Assembly: GCF_018320785.1 (NCBI RefSeq)
Contig: NC_054876.1
Coordinates: 18,684,212-18,748,211 of the forward strand
Direction of reading: 5' to 3'
DNA length: 64,000 bases
DNA from: Cheilinus undulatus
Taxonomy: Eukaryota; Chordata; Actinopteri; Labriformes; Labridae
Every line of letters starts with the position of its first letter. The first letter of the stretch is position 1. The notes below the pieces were generated by a model. The model saw only the letters and a program-made list of their open reading frames with translations. It made no database searches and was not told the DNA's origin. This document shows positions 22,088-32,900 of this stretch, in pieces. A program made the position numbers and the translations under genes.

Positions 22088-25000
22088 GTATGTGATGTTT
22101 GTTCCTCGAGCCCTTTATTTTAGCTCTTTGCACAGGACAACCAAATCTCTCATACAAAATTAGCCTTTATGAAGTGTCATAATACTTTTATTCCACTGAC
22201 AATCACAATTAGCTAGCAGAACTTGAGCCTTACTTTGCCTTACTTATACAGGTACATCTTAAAACATTTGAATATCATGAACAAGTTCAATATTTTTTTG
22301 TCACTCATTTCAGAAAGTGAAACCCATATATTATATAGACTCATTACACATGGAGGGAAATATTTCAAGCCTTTAGTTCTTGAAATGTTGATGATTATGG
22401 CTTACAGATAATGAAAACCCAAAATTCTGTGACTCAGAAAATTAGAATATCATATAAGATCAATAAACAGAAATGTCAGGCTTCTAAAAAGTATGTTCAT
22501 TTCTATGTACTCAATACTTGGTTGGGCCTCCTTTTGCATGAATTACTGCATCAATGCGGCGTGGCATGGAGGCGATCAGCCTGTGGCACTGCTCAGGTGT
22601 AATGGAAGCCCAGATTGCTTTGATAGTGGTCATCTGCATTGTTGGGTCTGGTGTCTCTCATATTCCTCTTGACAATACCCCATAGATTCTCTATGGGGTT
22701 CAGGTCAGGCCAGTTTGCTGGCCAATCAAGCACAGTAACACCATGGTCATTGAAGCAGCTTTTGGTACTTTGGCAGTGTGGGCAGGTGCCAAGTCCTGCT
22801 GGAAAATGAAATCAGCATCTCCATAAAGCTTGTCAGCAGAAGGAAGCATGAAGTGCTCTAAGATTTCCAGGTAGATGGCTGCATTGATTGTGGACTTCAG
22901 AAAACACAGTGGACCCACACCAGCATGCCATGGCAGCCCAAATCATCCCTGACTGTGGAAACTTCACACTGGACTTCAAGCAACATGGATTCTGTGCCTC
23001 TCCACTCTTCCTCCAGACTCTGGGACCTTGATTTCCAAATGACATGCAAAATTTACTTTTATCTGAAAAGAGGACTTTGTGACCACTGAGCAACAGTCCA
23101 GTTCTTTTTCTCCACAGCCCAGATAAGACGCTTCTGACATTGTCTCTGGTTCAGGAGTGGATTGACACGAGGAATGCAACATTTGTAGCCCATGTCTAGG
23201 ATTCGTCTGTGCATAGTGGCTCTTAATGCTCTGACTCCAGCCTCAGTCCACTCCTTGTGAAGCTCCCCCAAATATTTGATTGGATTTTGCTTGATAATCC
23301 TCTCAAGGCTGTGGTTATCCCTTATGTTGGTGCACCTTTTCCTACCACACTTTTTCCTTCCACTCAACTTTCTATGAATATGCTTAGATACAGTACTCTG
23401 TGAACAACCAGCTTCTTCAGCAAAGACCTTTTGTGGCTTACTCTCCTTGTGGAGGATGTCAATGACTGTCTTCTGGACATCTGTCAAGTCTGCAGTCTTC
23501 CCCATGATTGTGTAGCCTTCTGACCCAGACTAAGAGACCATTTAAAGGCTCAGGAAACCTTTGCAGGTGTTTTGAATTAATTAGCTGATTAGGGTGTGAA
23601 CTTAGGGTGAACTTTTTCACAATATTCTGATTTTCTGAGACACTGAATTTTGGTAACCTGACACACTGGAAAAGCTCCAATAGGAAATGTCTGAGAAAAG
23701 GTAGAGGATTTGAAAAAACTGGGACTATGATTGGGTGAATGTTCTGTCTGTCACATCTCTACGGGCCAATCAGAGCAACAAAACACGTGACGTAACTGCT
23801 ATCAAGCTGCGCATGCGCAGATACTGAGGAATAACACAAAACATGGCGACTATAGACATGTAAGTACTCGACTTTTGTAGTTTTTGATAAAACTGGCGCT
23901 TTAGCAGCATTGACTCTAATCTCTTCCTCCATAACTGCACCAGCTCTTGCTGCTGCTTGTTTACGTCAGACTCTGCTGCGCCTGAAAGTCCTTCCCCTCG
24001 TCGCTGATTGGTCCTGTCACTTTCTAACCAGGCCCAAACGGTTCAGATGGGAGCTTTGCAAGATGGATTTGCCAGTGAAAAACAAGGAAACAGGCATATC
24101 CATCTGCTTTGCAAGGTTAGAATTTTGGGTTTTCATTATCTGTAAGCCATAATCATCAACATTTCAAGAAATAAAGGCTTGAAATATTTCACTCTATGTG
24201 TAATGAGTCTATATAATATATGGGTTTCACTTTCTGAAATGAGTGACAAAAAAATATTGAACTTGTTCATGATATTAAGTTTTTTTGAGATGTACCTGTA
24301 TTTGTTTTGAAATATTTCATGACTTTTTTCTTTTAATCATGATGATTGTGGCTTATAGATTATGAAAATCAAAAACCCATTATCTCATAATACTAGAATG
24401 TTAAAAGACATCAGTCCAAAAAAAAAATTAATACAGAAATGCTGATCTGGAAAATTATGCTCACTAATGCACTCAGTACTTGGTCAGGGCCTTGTATGCA
24501 CATATTATTTTATCAGTGTGATTTGTCATGGAGTCACTCTGTGGCACTGCTGGGGTGTTATGAAGCCCAGTTTGCTCTGATAGCAGCCTTCAGCTTGACT
24601 GTATTGTTGAGTTTGGTGTCTCTCATCTTCATCAACATTTCCCCAGAGATTCTCTATGGCGTTCAGTTTTGGAACAGTAATACCATGGTCAGCAAACCAG
24701 TTTCTGGTGGTTTGGCTGCACTGTGGGCAGGTGCCAAGTCCTGCTGGAAAAAGAAAGTATCTACATGAAGCTCCTCAACAGATGCAAGCATGAAGGTCTC
24801 TAAAATCTCCTGGTAGATGGCTGATAGTGTTGACTCAGGACACAGTGGTCACAACAGCAGCAGGTGACATGGCACCCCAAACCATCACTGACTGCGGAAA
24901 TGGAAAACACTGGACTTCAAGCACCTTGGATTCTGTGCAACTCTGATCTTCCTCCAGACTCTGGAACCTCGATTTTCTAATTAAATTTTAAACTAACTTC

Positions 25001-26447
25001 TCTCTGAAAACAGGACTTTGGACCACTGAGCAACTGTCCAGACCTTTTTCTCTTTAGCCCAAGGGGAGACACTTTAAGAAATCCTTTGTGGTTCAGTATT
25101 GGTTCCACACTAAAAACATGAAGCTTGTTGTCCATTTCTTGGACCTGTCTGTGAATATGGAGAACAGCCTGCCCTTTTAGCAATGACCTTCTGTGGCCTC
25201 CTTGTGAAAGGTGTAAGTGGTGGTTCTCTAGACACTTTTCAGCCCTTGACCCCCAAAATAACGGCCTCAGAAATTGGAGACCCCCACCTTCCCTTGAGGG
25301 GGATCAAGTGCATGATGTAGCACAAAGCAACTTGCTTTTTAGGTCTTTTTTTGCTTCTACTTACATTTAAGCACATATATCACTTTATAACAAAGTTTTT
25401 ATTTTAAATCTGACTCATTTTTATATAAGATGTATGATTTTAAATCATATTAAATTTCTTGGTTTTTGGAAAGCATCCCGCGACTCCCTGTCACTGTCTC
25501 ACGAACCACTACTCTAGACGACAGTCAGGTCAGCAGTCTTCCCCATGATTGTGGTTGTGTGTACTAAACCAGAATGAGAGAGAGAAGGCTCAGTAAACTT
25601 CTGCAAATAAGATTTTTCCACAATAATCTAGTATTTTGAGATAGTGGATTTTTGACTTTCATGAGCTATAAGCCGTAATTATCAACTTAAAACAGAACAA
25701 GTCATCAAATATTTCGCTTTTTATGAGATTAATCTATAATATATATGGAAATTTAACTTTTTCAAGCAAATCACAGGAAAAAATTAACTTTTAAATAACA
25801 TTTTTTGAGATGAATATGTAAATCTCAGTTTAATTTTGCTCAGCTGGAAGTTGTACTGTATTTTCAACTGTAATCAATTGATTATTTTGCAATGCTGACG
25901 ACCTCTCCCATGTGTAACTCCAGGTTTGGTGATTGGCCGGTTCTATAGTGAGACAGGGCAGCCCACAGGCGCCTTGATACAGGCTGAAACATCTCTAGTA
26001 GAGGGTCAGCGAATGAAGGCCCAGTCTGAGGCTGAGAAGGTTCAGTTCCCAGCCTGTAACTCAGAGTGGAGCTCCGCTGGTGGAGGAAGAGTCTGGTGCT
26101 CAACTAAGAGGTAAGGAAATAGTTCTGGCCTAATCAAATATTAACCAGTTTATACAGCATATGACGCAACGTTCTGATGTACTGCTTATCTCCGGTGGAT
26201 GATGCCTTACACAAACAGGCATAATGGATATAAATCGTGTATGAGAATGAACAGAACAGATTCATTTTTCTCCAGTGGCGGAGTGGAAAGAAGCTGGGTA
26301 GGTGTCCCACGGAAACTCTTCTCTGCTGGCTCGTCTGGTGTTCGTTGTGTGTGTGTTGAAGATCCGTCTGCAGCAGAGGACGATCCCAACCTGCAGAAAT
26401 ATGATGACTGTCCTCCACATGCTGACTCATGCTCTGTTAAAGACTAG
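21468..26447 (+). CDS. cyb5d2: CYB5D2, neuferricin (cytochrome b5 / MAPR family heme-binding protein), complete
   Basis: Exons 21468-21717, 21947-22087, 25924-26110 and 26276-26447 (stop included) give 249 residues; human neuferricin has about 264. Residues 1-26 form a hydrophobic signal or anchor segment. A cytochrome b5-like domain of the MAPR (progesterone receptor membrane component) type follows from about residue 35. It contains GQVFDVHEGQKHYGPGGAYH and GKDASRAYITGDF. The C-terminal half carries a Cys-containing region with FPACNSEWSSAGGGRVWCS, SWVGVPRKLF and VRCVCV, conserved in neuferricins. The family binds heme, and neuferricin is described as secreted and neuron-linked in mammals; role here is inferred. 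A polyadenylation signal AATAAA lies at 26546-26551. Intron 2 is swollen by two Tc1-like elements. Confidence 0.95.
22480..23505 (-). pseudogene. Tc1-like transposase, frameshifted
   Basis: The first 148 residues (23059-23505) are open and contain the paired-type DNA-binding part (KVFAEEAGCSQSTVSKHIH, GRKKCGRKRC). The frame then shifts twice. The catalytic blocks are readable as VLFSDKSKFCMSFG (near 23050-23090) and FIFQQDLAPAHTAKV (near 22775-22820). At least two frame breaks make it non-functional. The transposase in the copy at 47475-48153 starts with the same MGKTADL. Confidence 0.85.
23654..24119 (+). mobile_element. 466-bp non-autonomous element nested in the Tc1-like transposon, carrying promoter-like sequence
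   Basis: GAATTTTGG occurs at 23645-23653 and again at 24120-24128, a 9-bp target duplication. The insert starts TAACCT and ends AGGTTA. The joined flanks restore the inverted repeat of the host Tc1 element. The insert contains a CCAAT box (near 23765), an E-box CACGTG (23784-23789) overlapping a CRE-like TGACGTAA (23788-23795), and a perfect palindrome CTGCGCATGCGCAG (23807-23820; NRF1-type). An ATG in ACATGGCGAC (23843) is followed 17 bases later by a GTAAGT splice donor (23860). A diverged relative lies near 51100-51615. The superfamily is unassigned; a 9-bp duplication would fit a Mutator-like element. Confidence 0.8.
24301..25818 (-). mobile_element. Older, degraded copy of the same Tc1-like family
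   Basis: It directly follows the TA of the first copy and has the same orientation. Shared stretches include CAGTGTGGGCAGGTGCCAAG-like sequence near 24720 and CATGATTGTGG near 25540. The right end TTTTTTGAGATGAATATG (to 25818) is a decayed inverted repeat. The left end lacks its first bases. Transposase is only detectable in fragments. Confidence 0.75.
25924..26447 (+). CDS. cyb5d2: CYB5D2 exons 3-4 (C-terminal region)
   Basis: Exon 3 (25924-26110) reads GLVIGRFYSETGQPTGALIQ onwards and exon 4 (26276-26447) begins with a split Ser codon then GGVERSWVGVPRKL. Cysteines at FPACN, VWCS, VRCVCV, DDCPP and DSCS suggest disulfides, in keeping with a secretory route. The stop codon is at 26445-26447. 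Confidence 0.92.
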
Positions 26448-28038
26448 AACTCTCTGGGCCCAGCTCAGAAAAAGGAACTAAAAGAGGCCTGCTTTTGACA
26501 TTAATCTCAGGGAAATACAAAGCATTTGTAAGCAAACTGGTGCACAATAAAAGAGACTCCATGATGTTTGTTTTTGATGACCTTTATGTAAATTTGTCCT
26601 CCCCTTTTCTAAAAGGATACACCAGGAAGAGACAGGCTAGATATCTGAGCATACAGATACAATATAATGTGCATAAAAGATTAAACAATGTGCATAAAAG
26701 ATTAACAGAGGCAAGATTTAGGTTTGTCACAATGACAAGCACAAACTGCATTTAAGTACAAAACAGTTGTAGTGGTCAAAAATATCACACATTTATCTGT
26801 ACAATTTAACAATACTTAAAGAGGCCCCACTCGCTGGCCGTCACTACGCTCCACATTCTCCCCAATGATCGGAAATGCCATGTGATCTTTGATAAAGTGC
26901 ACCTGTTAGGCTTAGAAATCAAGAAGCGTTACACGTGATGGGTCAAGACCACGACTTGACTTGAGGCAACATTTGGGGGATTTGATCACGGCTTCCTACA
27001 AAGGACCTCATGGCATGAATGGAATGTAATCATTTGATGGCTGATTTCTGAAAAATGATTAATGATTATGACATGACAAGGCTACAAATTAAATCACATG
27101 CATAGGCATAAGAGGCATCTCTGTAACTGAGGATGATGACAGTTGAGAGAATTGTTTTTGTTCCTCTTGTAGAAAAAAAAAGGATTTCTCAGGTCACATG
27201 TCATCAACTTGAAATGTTAAAAGTCAGCAAGAAGATGGAACAATCACAGAAGACAAAGACAGATTTCATTAGGGTTTTCAACAATGCTCAGTTGTGCTGT
27301 CTGTCACCTCTAACAGTAAAATAAGACAATGACAATGATATAATTCTTTAGGGAATGATGCTCATCTAAAAATTAAGTAGGTTTTCTTTCCCTTTAAATC
27401 TTCCAAATCTGTCCCATGTTATCCAGTCAGCACAGAGTCAGGATGACAGAAGAAAGACAGATGAAAGATTACAGAGAACATGCTGATAGTTCAGTCTTTG
27501 TAGATCCATGGATCTACTGCCGTTTTACAGTTTTGCTCTTGGCTGACAGCAGCCTCCGCTCTCACATAAATGCAAGAATTCATTGAGTTTTTGTCTTTGG
27601 GCAGGTCATATAGCATGAAGGCTGCAGATGGTGAAATAAACCTACAGGGAGCAGGAACCCCTCCTTCCAAAAGCTGATTTGATCATTCTAACCTTCATCA
27701 TTTAATTGAAATGTCTACGTATAGCCTGACATAGTAAGAGCTAATCATAAAAAATATTACTGATCATGGGAAATTGATTAACCAACTTTGTCCAGCTGGA
27801 GATCTTTATCCACTTGATATTTTGATCAAAACATAAACAAAAAGACAACATCCCTCTAGAACATTAATAGTTTTTCATAGACTGGAACATTATAAATGAT
27901 GATGGTCCATAACTCTCCAGGAATCTCGTTAGTTTGTCCTGCTACTGGTGTCCCTTCTCCTGGTGTGCCTGGATATCTGTGCTGAGTTGAGCCTAGCATG
28001 GCCGGTGTCAGAGGGCGGAGGAGCTCCAAACGGCTGGA
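26448..28038. other. Tail-to-tail intergenic region between CYB5D2 and ANKFY1 (3'UTRs)
   Basis: It holds the CYB5D2 3'UTR with AATAAA at 26546-26551 and the ANKFY1 3'UTR read leftwards from 28038. A possible ANKFY1 polyadenylation signal of the ATTAAA type lies at 27701-27706 on the minus strand. No repeats or other genes are obvious. Confidence 0.55.
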
Positions 28039-29910
28039 TTACGATACCCCACCCAGAGTCAGTACATCAAAGCAGATGTCACACACTCTCACCGGCTTGT
28101 TCAGGTCAAACTTGATGATGGGGATCTCCTTTATAGAGCACTTGTGGCACAGCAGGCGCCCACAGTGGCGGCTAGAATTCACAGTCAGGGAGGAAACGAC
28201 AAAAACATTAAATGAAAAGGTAAATGAAATATTTGGCGATATTATGTGTGAAAAAAGGCCACTCTACTAACCAGTGATGTTTCCGTGTTGTTACACCAAA
28301 CTTGGCAGCACATTCATAGCAGTTTGACCCATCACACCATGGGGGCTCTTTGGACAGCATATCTACACAAAGTATGACAGATCCTTATTTAACTAGTGAT
28401 TCATCCAAATACCATGTGGTAGACTGTTATTTTATCCTAAGGGGTGCATCTGAAACCACAAACTTGCATACTGTCTACTATGTACTCAAAAGGTACACTG
28501 TATAATGCATACAGGATACCAACAGTGTTTTGCATCACACTAACCCTCACCTTTTTGCATCATATCATGTACTTCTGGTCAGAGCTGTGTCTAATAAGCT
28601 CACACCAAGCTAGCTCAACCGCTGAGATGTAGATAGAATTTAACAGCAACACAGTGACTTCAACAGTCACTTAGTTTGTGAAAACAGGCTAATCTAGGCA
28701 GATTTACACATGTGCCATGTTCCTTCCATTTCTTGATGATTGATTTAACTAAAGTCCAGAGGATGTTCAGTGCCTTGGAAGTCTTTTTGTATCCATCCCC
28801 TGACTAAAAATTTTCAATAATCCTTTCTCTTGAGTTGCTTTGAGTGTTCTTTTGTCTTCATGGTGTAATGGTAGCCAGGAATACCAATTAACCAGTTTGT
28901 GGACCTTTTAGACACAGGTGTCTTTATACTAAAATCACTTGAGACACATTCACTACACTCAGGTGATCCCCATTTCACTAATTGTGAGACTAGTAGCACC
29001 AATTGGCTGGACCTCTGTTGAATTGGGTCAGTCACTTTAAAGGTAGTGAATATTTATGCAGTAACTTATTTTACACAACATATTTTCAATCAGTTGACAT
29101 CACTTTGTAGAAATCTGTTTTCACGTTCACATTAAAGTGTTTTTATGTTTTTTTGTCAATAGAAATCCCAGTTATATTGACCATGATTGATTTATAAAAT
29201 CAATAAAAGGGTAAAACATCCAAAGGGGTGAATACCTTTCTATAGGCACTGTACAAACATTCATTACTTAGATAGCTACAAGTTATTAGGATATTATTTG
29301 ACAGCATAAAAACACTTGACAGTGCACTTCCTTCTGTATGCTGCTTGTTGAAAGGTTGGTGAGCTCTGCCATTGGCTAGACTGAAGAGCTGCAATTCACT
29401 GTAGGGTAGTTTTTGGAATGACAAGTGAGCTCACGTATTATACTCAAAAATTATAGCTATTCTAGAGTACATCTGGGGACTTGTTGCGTTAAAAAACATT
29501 GAATAAGGATTAGGTGGTATTCAGTTTTTCCCGGAATTTTTCTGTGGTACTCTTGCTGGCAAGAAGAGTCCACAACCCTACTCTTGCTTCAATCAATCCT
29601 TTACAGAGCCTAAAAATAATAGGGTGAAGTAATGCTTTGTGTGTTTTTAACCAATGAACTTGTCACAAATTTAGTCTGGCATCATATTCGGCATGAATAG
29701 TCTAAAAGCCTGTGGCTTCATACAAATGCCAGAGTGAAAAGAAAATGAGGTAAGAAAACTTACCTAGAAGGCGGAAGAGCAACTGCTTGGTTGCGACTTG
29801 GTAGTTGAAAATGTTGATGCCCTGATTATTATTGACGCCGAGTCGAGCTCCGGCCCTCACAATGGCACGGCACAGGTTTGCATTTCCTTTCATATAGGCT
29901 AGGAGCAGAA
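28039..29910 (-). CDS. ankfy1: ANKFY1 exons 23-25 (last ankyrin repeat and FYVE zinc finger)
   Basis: Exon 23 (29764-29910) ends in YQVATKQLLFRLL. Exons 24 (28272-28362) and 25 (28039-28171) encode the FYVE finger. PPWCDGSNCYEC lies at about 1099-1110, the PI3P-binding basic patch RKHHCRHCG at 1119-1127 and VRVCDIC at 1150-1156, with paired Cys throughout for two zinc ions. The split Cys codon at the 24/25 junction lies within RKHHC. The stop TAA is at 28039-28041. Confidence 0.94.
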
Positions 29911-32900
29911 CTGAAATAAAAAACACAGTTGTTTTCAATGTACTAAAACAGACAAAAACATGACTGTGCTGTTACACTTTAAAGTACAGAAAGCTCCAGT
30001 ACCTGTGTTCCCTTCATTATCAGGTTTGTCCAGAGGATACTCCGGCATACACTCCAGGAACAACTCAAAAATGGCAGCGGCGTTCTCTTTCCCATAATGG
30101 CCAAGTACATGCATTGGTGACTGACCCCTAATCAGACAGAACAAGATAACAGGCAGAAGAGAAAGGTAACTTTACAGTCCACAGAAAGGTGTTTGAACTT
30201 CCCACATTTTTACATGATGTTTATATTTCACTCCAGTTTTTCTGCATTCTTAATGGGCTACTGAACTGAACTGACCTTAGAGAAAACAATGACAATAACA
30301 AAAGCAAAATGTACCTGAGATTGAAGGCCTCAGCATCGATGTTGGACTCTGTGAGAAGGGCTCTGACATTGTTAAGGCGGCCCTGCATTACAGCCAGATG
30401 CAGAGCTGTGAGATCACAAAAAGAAAATGATTTAAATGTTATGAGGAGGATAAGTTTATGTTTGGTGATAGAATAATGATGAATAATCAAGTACTCCTGT
30501 GGTTCCCAAACTTTTTCTGTTGGGCCTCCCTCACAATAGCAATTGCAACATGATATCTTCAAGTTGGGACCGACACTTTTAGCTCATTTTCAATGTTTCC
30601 TTCATCATCTAGCATTGTACAGGTGAACTTGTCACAACTTCATGTCTTTTGTATATCAATTGTGATTTGGTGAAGCTTCATTGTTAGCCCTACATTTGTT
30701 TGGCAAGACCTCTCAAAACTGTGCCATGCTTTTGTAGCAATGCTAAACATTATGCATTGACTTTATTTAGCATTGTTATGTTCTATCCCTGCCTCTGCTC
30801 GAACTGACTACAGCTCTTAACAGTGGTGATCTGATGTCAGAGTTCACTTCTTATTGCCCAATCCAAAAATATGATGGTGTTCATTTTCTGCTATCTAGAG
30901 ACCCATAAAAAAATCATCAGAAGACCTTTCTTTCACTTCTACATAGGAAAAATTCTCTTTTTGATGACAAGTGTGAATTATTGTTTGTTTATTGATTGCA
31001 GAGAGAGAAAGAGAGAGGAAGGGAAAAGAGTGGCATGCGGAACTGTCAGTCTACAGTTTGATTTTTGCTCTAAACACTGTAAAGGCGATTGGACCAGACA
31101 GTGTTGAGATCAGACTGTGGATGAGATCAAGGTGGGCTCAGAACGTCATGTCATCAGCTCTAAACACACCCTCAAATGTGTAGCTCAGTTGTAATGGAAA
31201 AGCGAATCCCCTGCCGTGCTGAGACAAACCAAGTTGAGCCGAGCTGACCCTTGTAATGGAAAAGCCCCATATGTCTCGCTATTCAGCATCAGAGAAACAG
31301 TCTGAACTCCAAGCATCTTTATTCTTTGTTTTCACCAGTTCTTTAGTTGAAGTTCTGCTTTTTAGTGGACACATTCAGGTTATCTCATCATTATTTTTAA
31401 ATAATGCTAAATTAAGCAAAGTCTCAAATGAGACTCTGGAGTTCACAGCCTGTCATGCAATTGCTCCTGCATTCGCATGACAATAGACTAAAAAACTACA
31501 GATAATAATCACATGCAACTTCTCAGGGTTTTCTAAACTGATTCAAATAATCATCTTCGGATGAAAGCCAAAAATTAGTGAAACAGCTAAAACACAAATT
31601 TCATTCCTTAAAACACACTTTAGAGGGAAAGTAATGATTATGAATAAAGAAAAGATTTAAGCTGCCTAAAGCTCAACAAACATATTTCTTTGCATAGCCA
31701 GTATAAAAGTTGTTCTCCACAGCCAAACTATTGGCTATAAATATCAACAAAACTTTTTGTATCTGCTGATTCCATTTCATATCAGGTAGCTTGTGACAAG
31801 TCTACCTTGGATGGTTATTGCTTCCCAATTTGAATTAGAGTAAAAATATGAACATTAAATTCAGGAGTAGCAGCCAAAGGCAGAAGCCCATGGAAAACAG
31901 AAGGCTCCATCCATCAGATTAGCAACTCTGACACTGTCATGTTGTAGTTATTTTACACAATATCATGAATAAATCATGTTTTTCTTGGAATTATGTTAAT
32001 TTATGTACCAACGTGAGTCTCCATCAGCCGCATATACCATCATTGCACATCAGGTAGCTTGTAGCAAGTCTGCATTGAGTGGTTAGGATGCTGTAATCAA
32101 ATCTGCAAACGCAGCATGAACGTATGATGGGGAAAGTAGTGGTAGGAAGGAGTGAGTGGGTAGTGGTTAGATTTGCACCTCAGCCAAAATTGAGTTTTAG
32201 TTCATTTTTAGCAACATAGAAATGTGATAATCAAGAAGGTAAAGTACCATTATTGCCATTCTCATCCTCGGCAGCAAAGTCTACTCCATTCTCCAGAAGC
32301 ACAGAACAAATAGTGGCTAGGTCCTGCTGAGCAGCCAAATGCAGCGCTGTCTGTCTGTGTTTGGTCAGCTCATTTACTTTGGCTCCAGCAAGCAGCTGGA
32401 AGCAGACAAACACAAAATAAAATCAGCATTAACTGCACTGTTCTTTCATTCACTCTTTGATTGGATTTATTTTTTTAATTCTGAAGAGCAAGAGAATCAA
32501 AGGTGCGTACCAGGTTGCGGACGATGATCTCAGACCCGGCCTGGACAGCCAGGTGGAGAGGGGTGAGTTTGGCAGCGTCCTGAACTCTGGAGTTGACATT
32601 AGCTTGGACACTGATGAGGAACAGGACACTTTCAATGTCTGAATTCTGCACAGCCACGTGTAGAAAATTACGCCCTTTGTTGTCAACCTGGTGGTGAAAA
32701 GAGTTTTGCTGTCAGAAGAGATAAATGCATTTTTTGTAATTAAAGTGCTACAAGGAGAGTCTTTCTGTCAGCTCTACCTGTTCTGCAGCTCCAGGCTCCC
32801 TCTTTAGGATAGCCTCTGCCGCCTTATTGTTCTTGTGTGTCATGGCACAGGCGAATGGAGTCATGCCTTGACGGTCACGTATGTTGAGGCGGATGTCAGG

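Larger units (their letters stand above)
22249..24298 (-). mobile_element. Tc1-like transposon with about 190-bp inverted repeats, interrupted by a second element
   Basis: It begins CAGGTACATCTT at 22249 and ends AGATGTACCTG at 24298, flanked by TA at 22247-22248 and 24299-24300, the Tc1/mariner target duplication. The inverted repeats run about 190 bases with few mismatches. Removing the 475-bp insertion plus its duplication leaves about 1.6 kb, the usual Tc1 size. The transposase lies on the minus strand (about 22480-23505). It starts MGKTADLTDVQKTVIDIL with a helix-turn-helix domain and later shows ISDKSKF-like and DLAPAHTAK-type DDE blocks, but has frame breaks. It lies in CYB5D2 intron 2. 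Confidence 0.9.
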
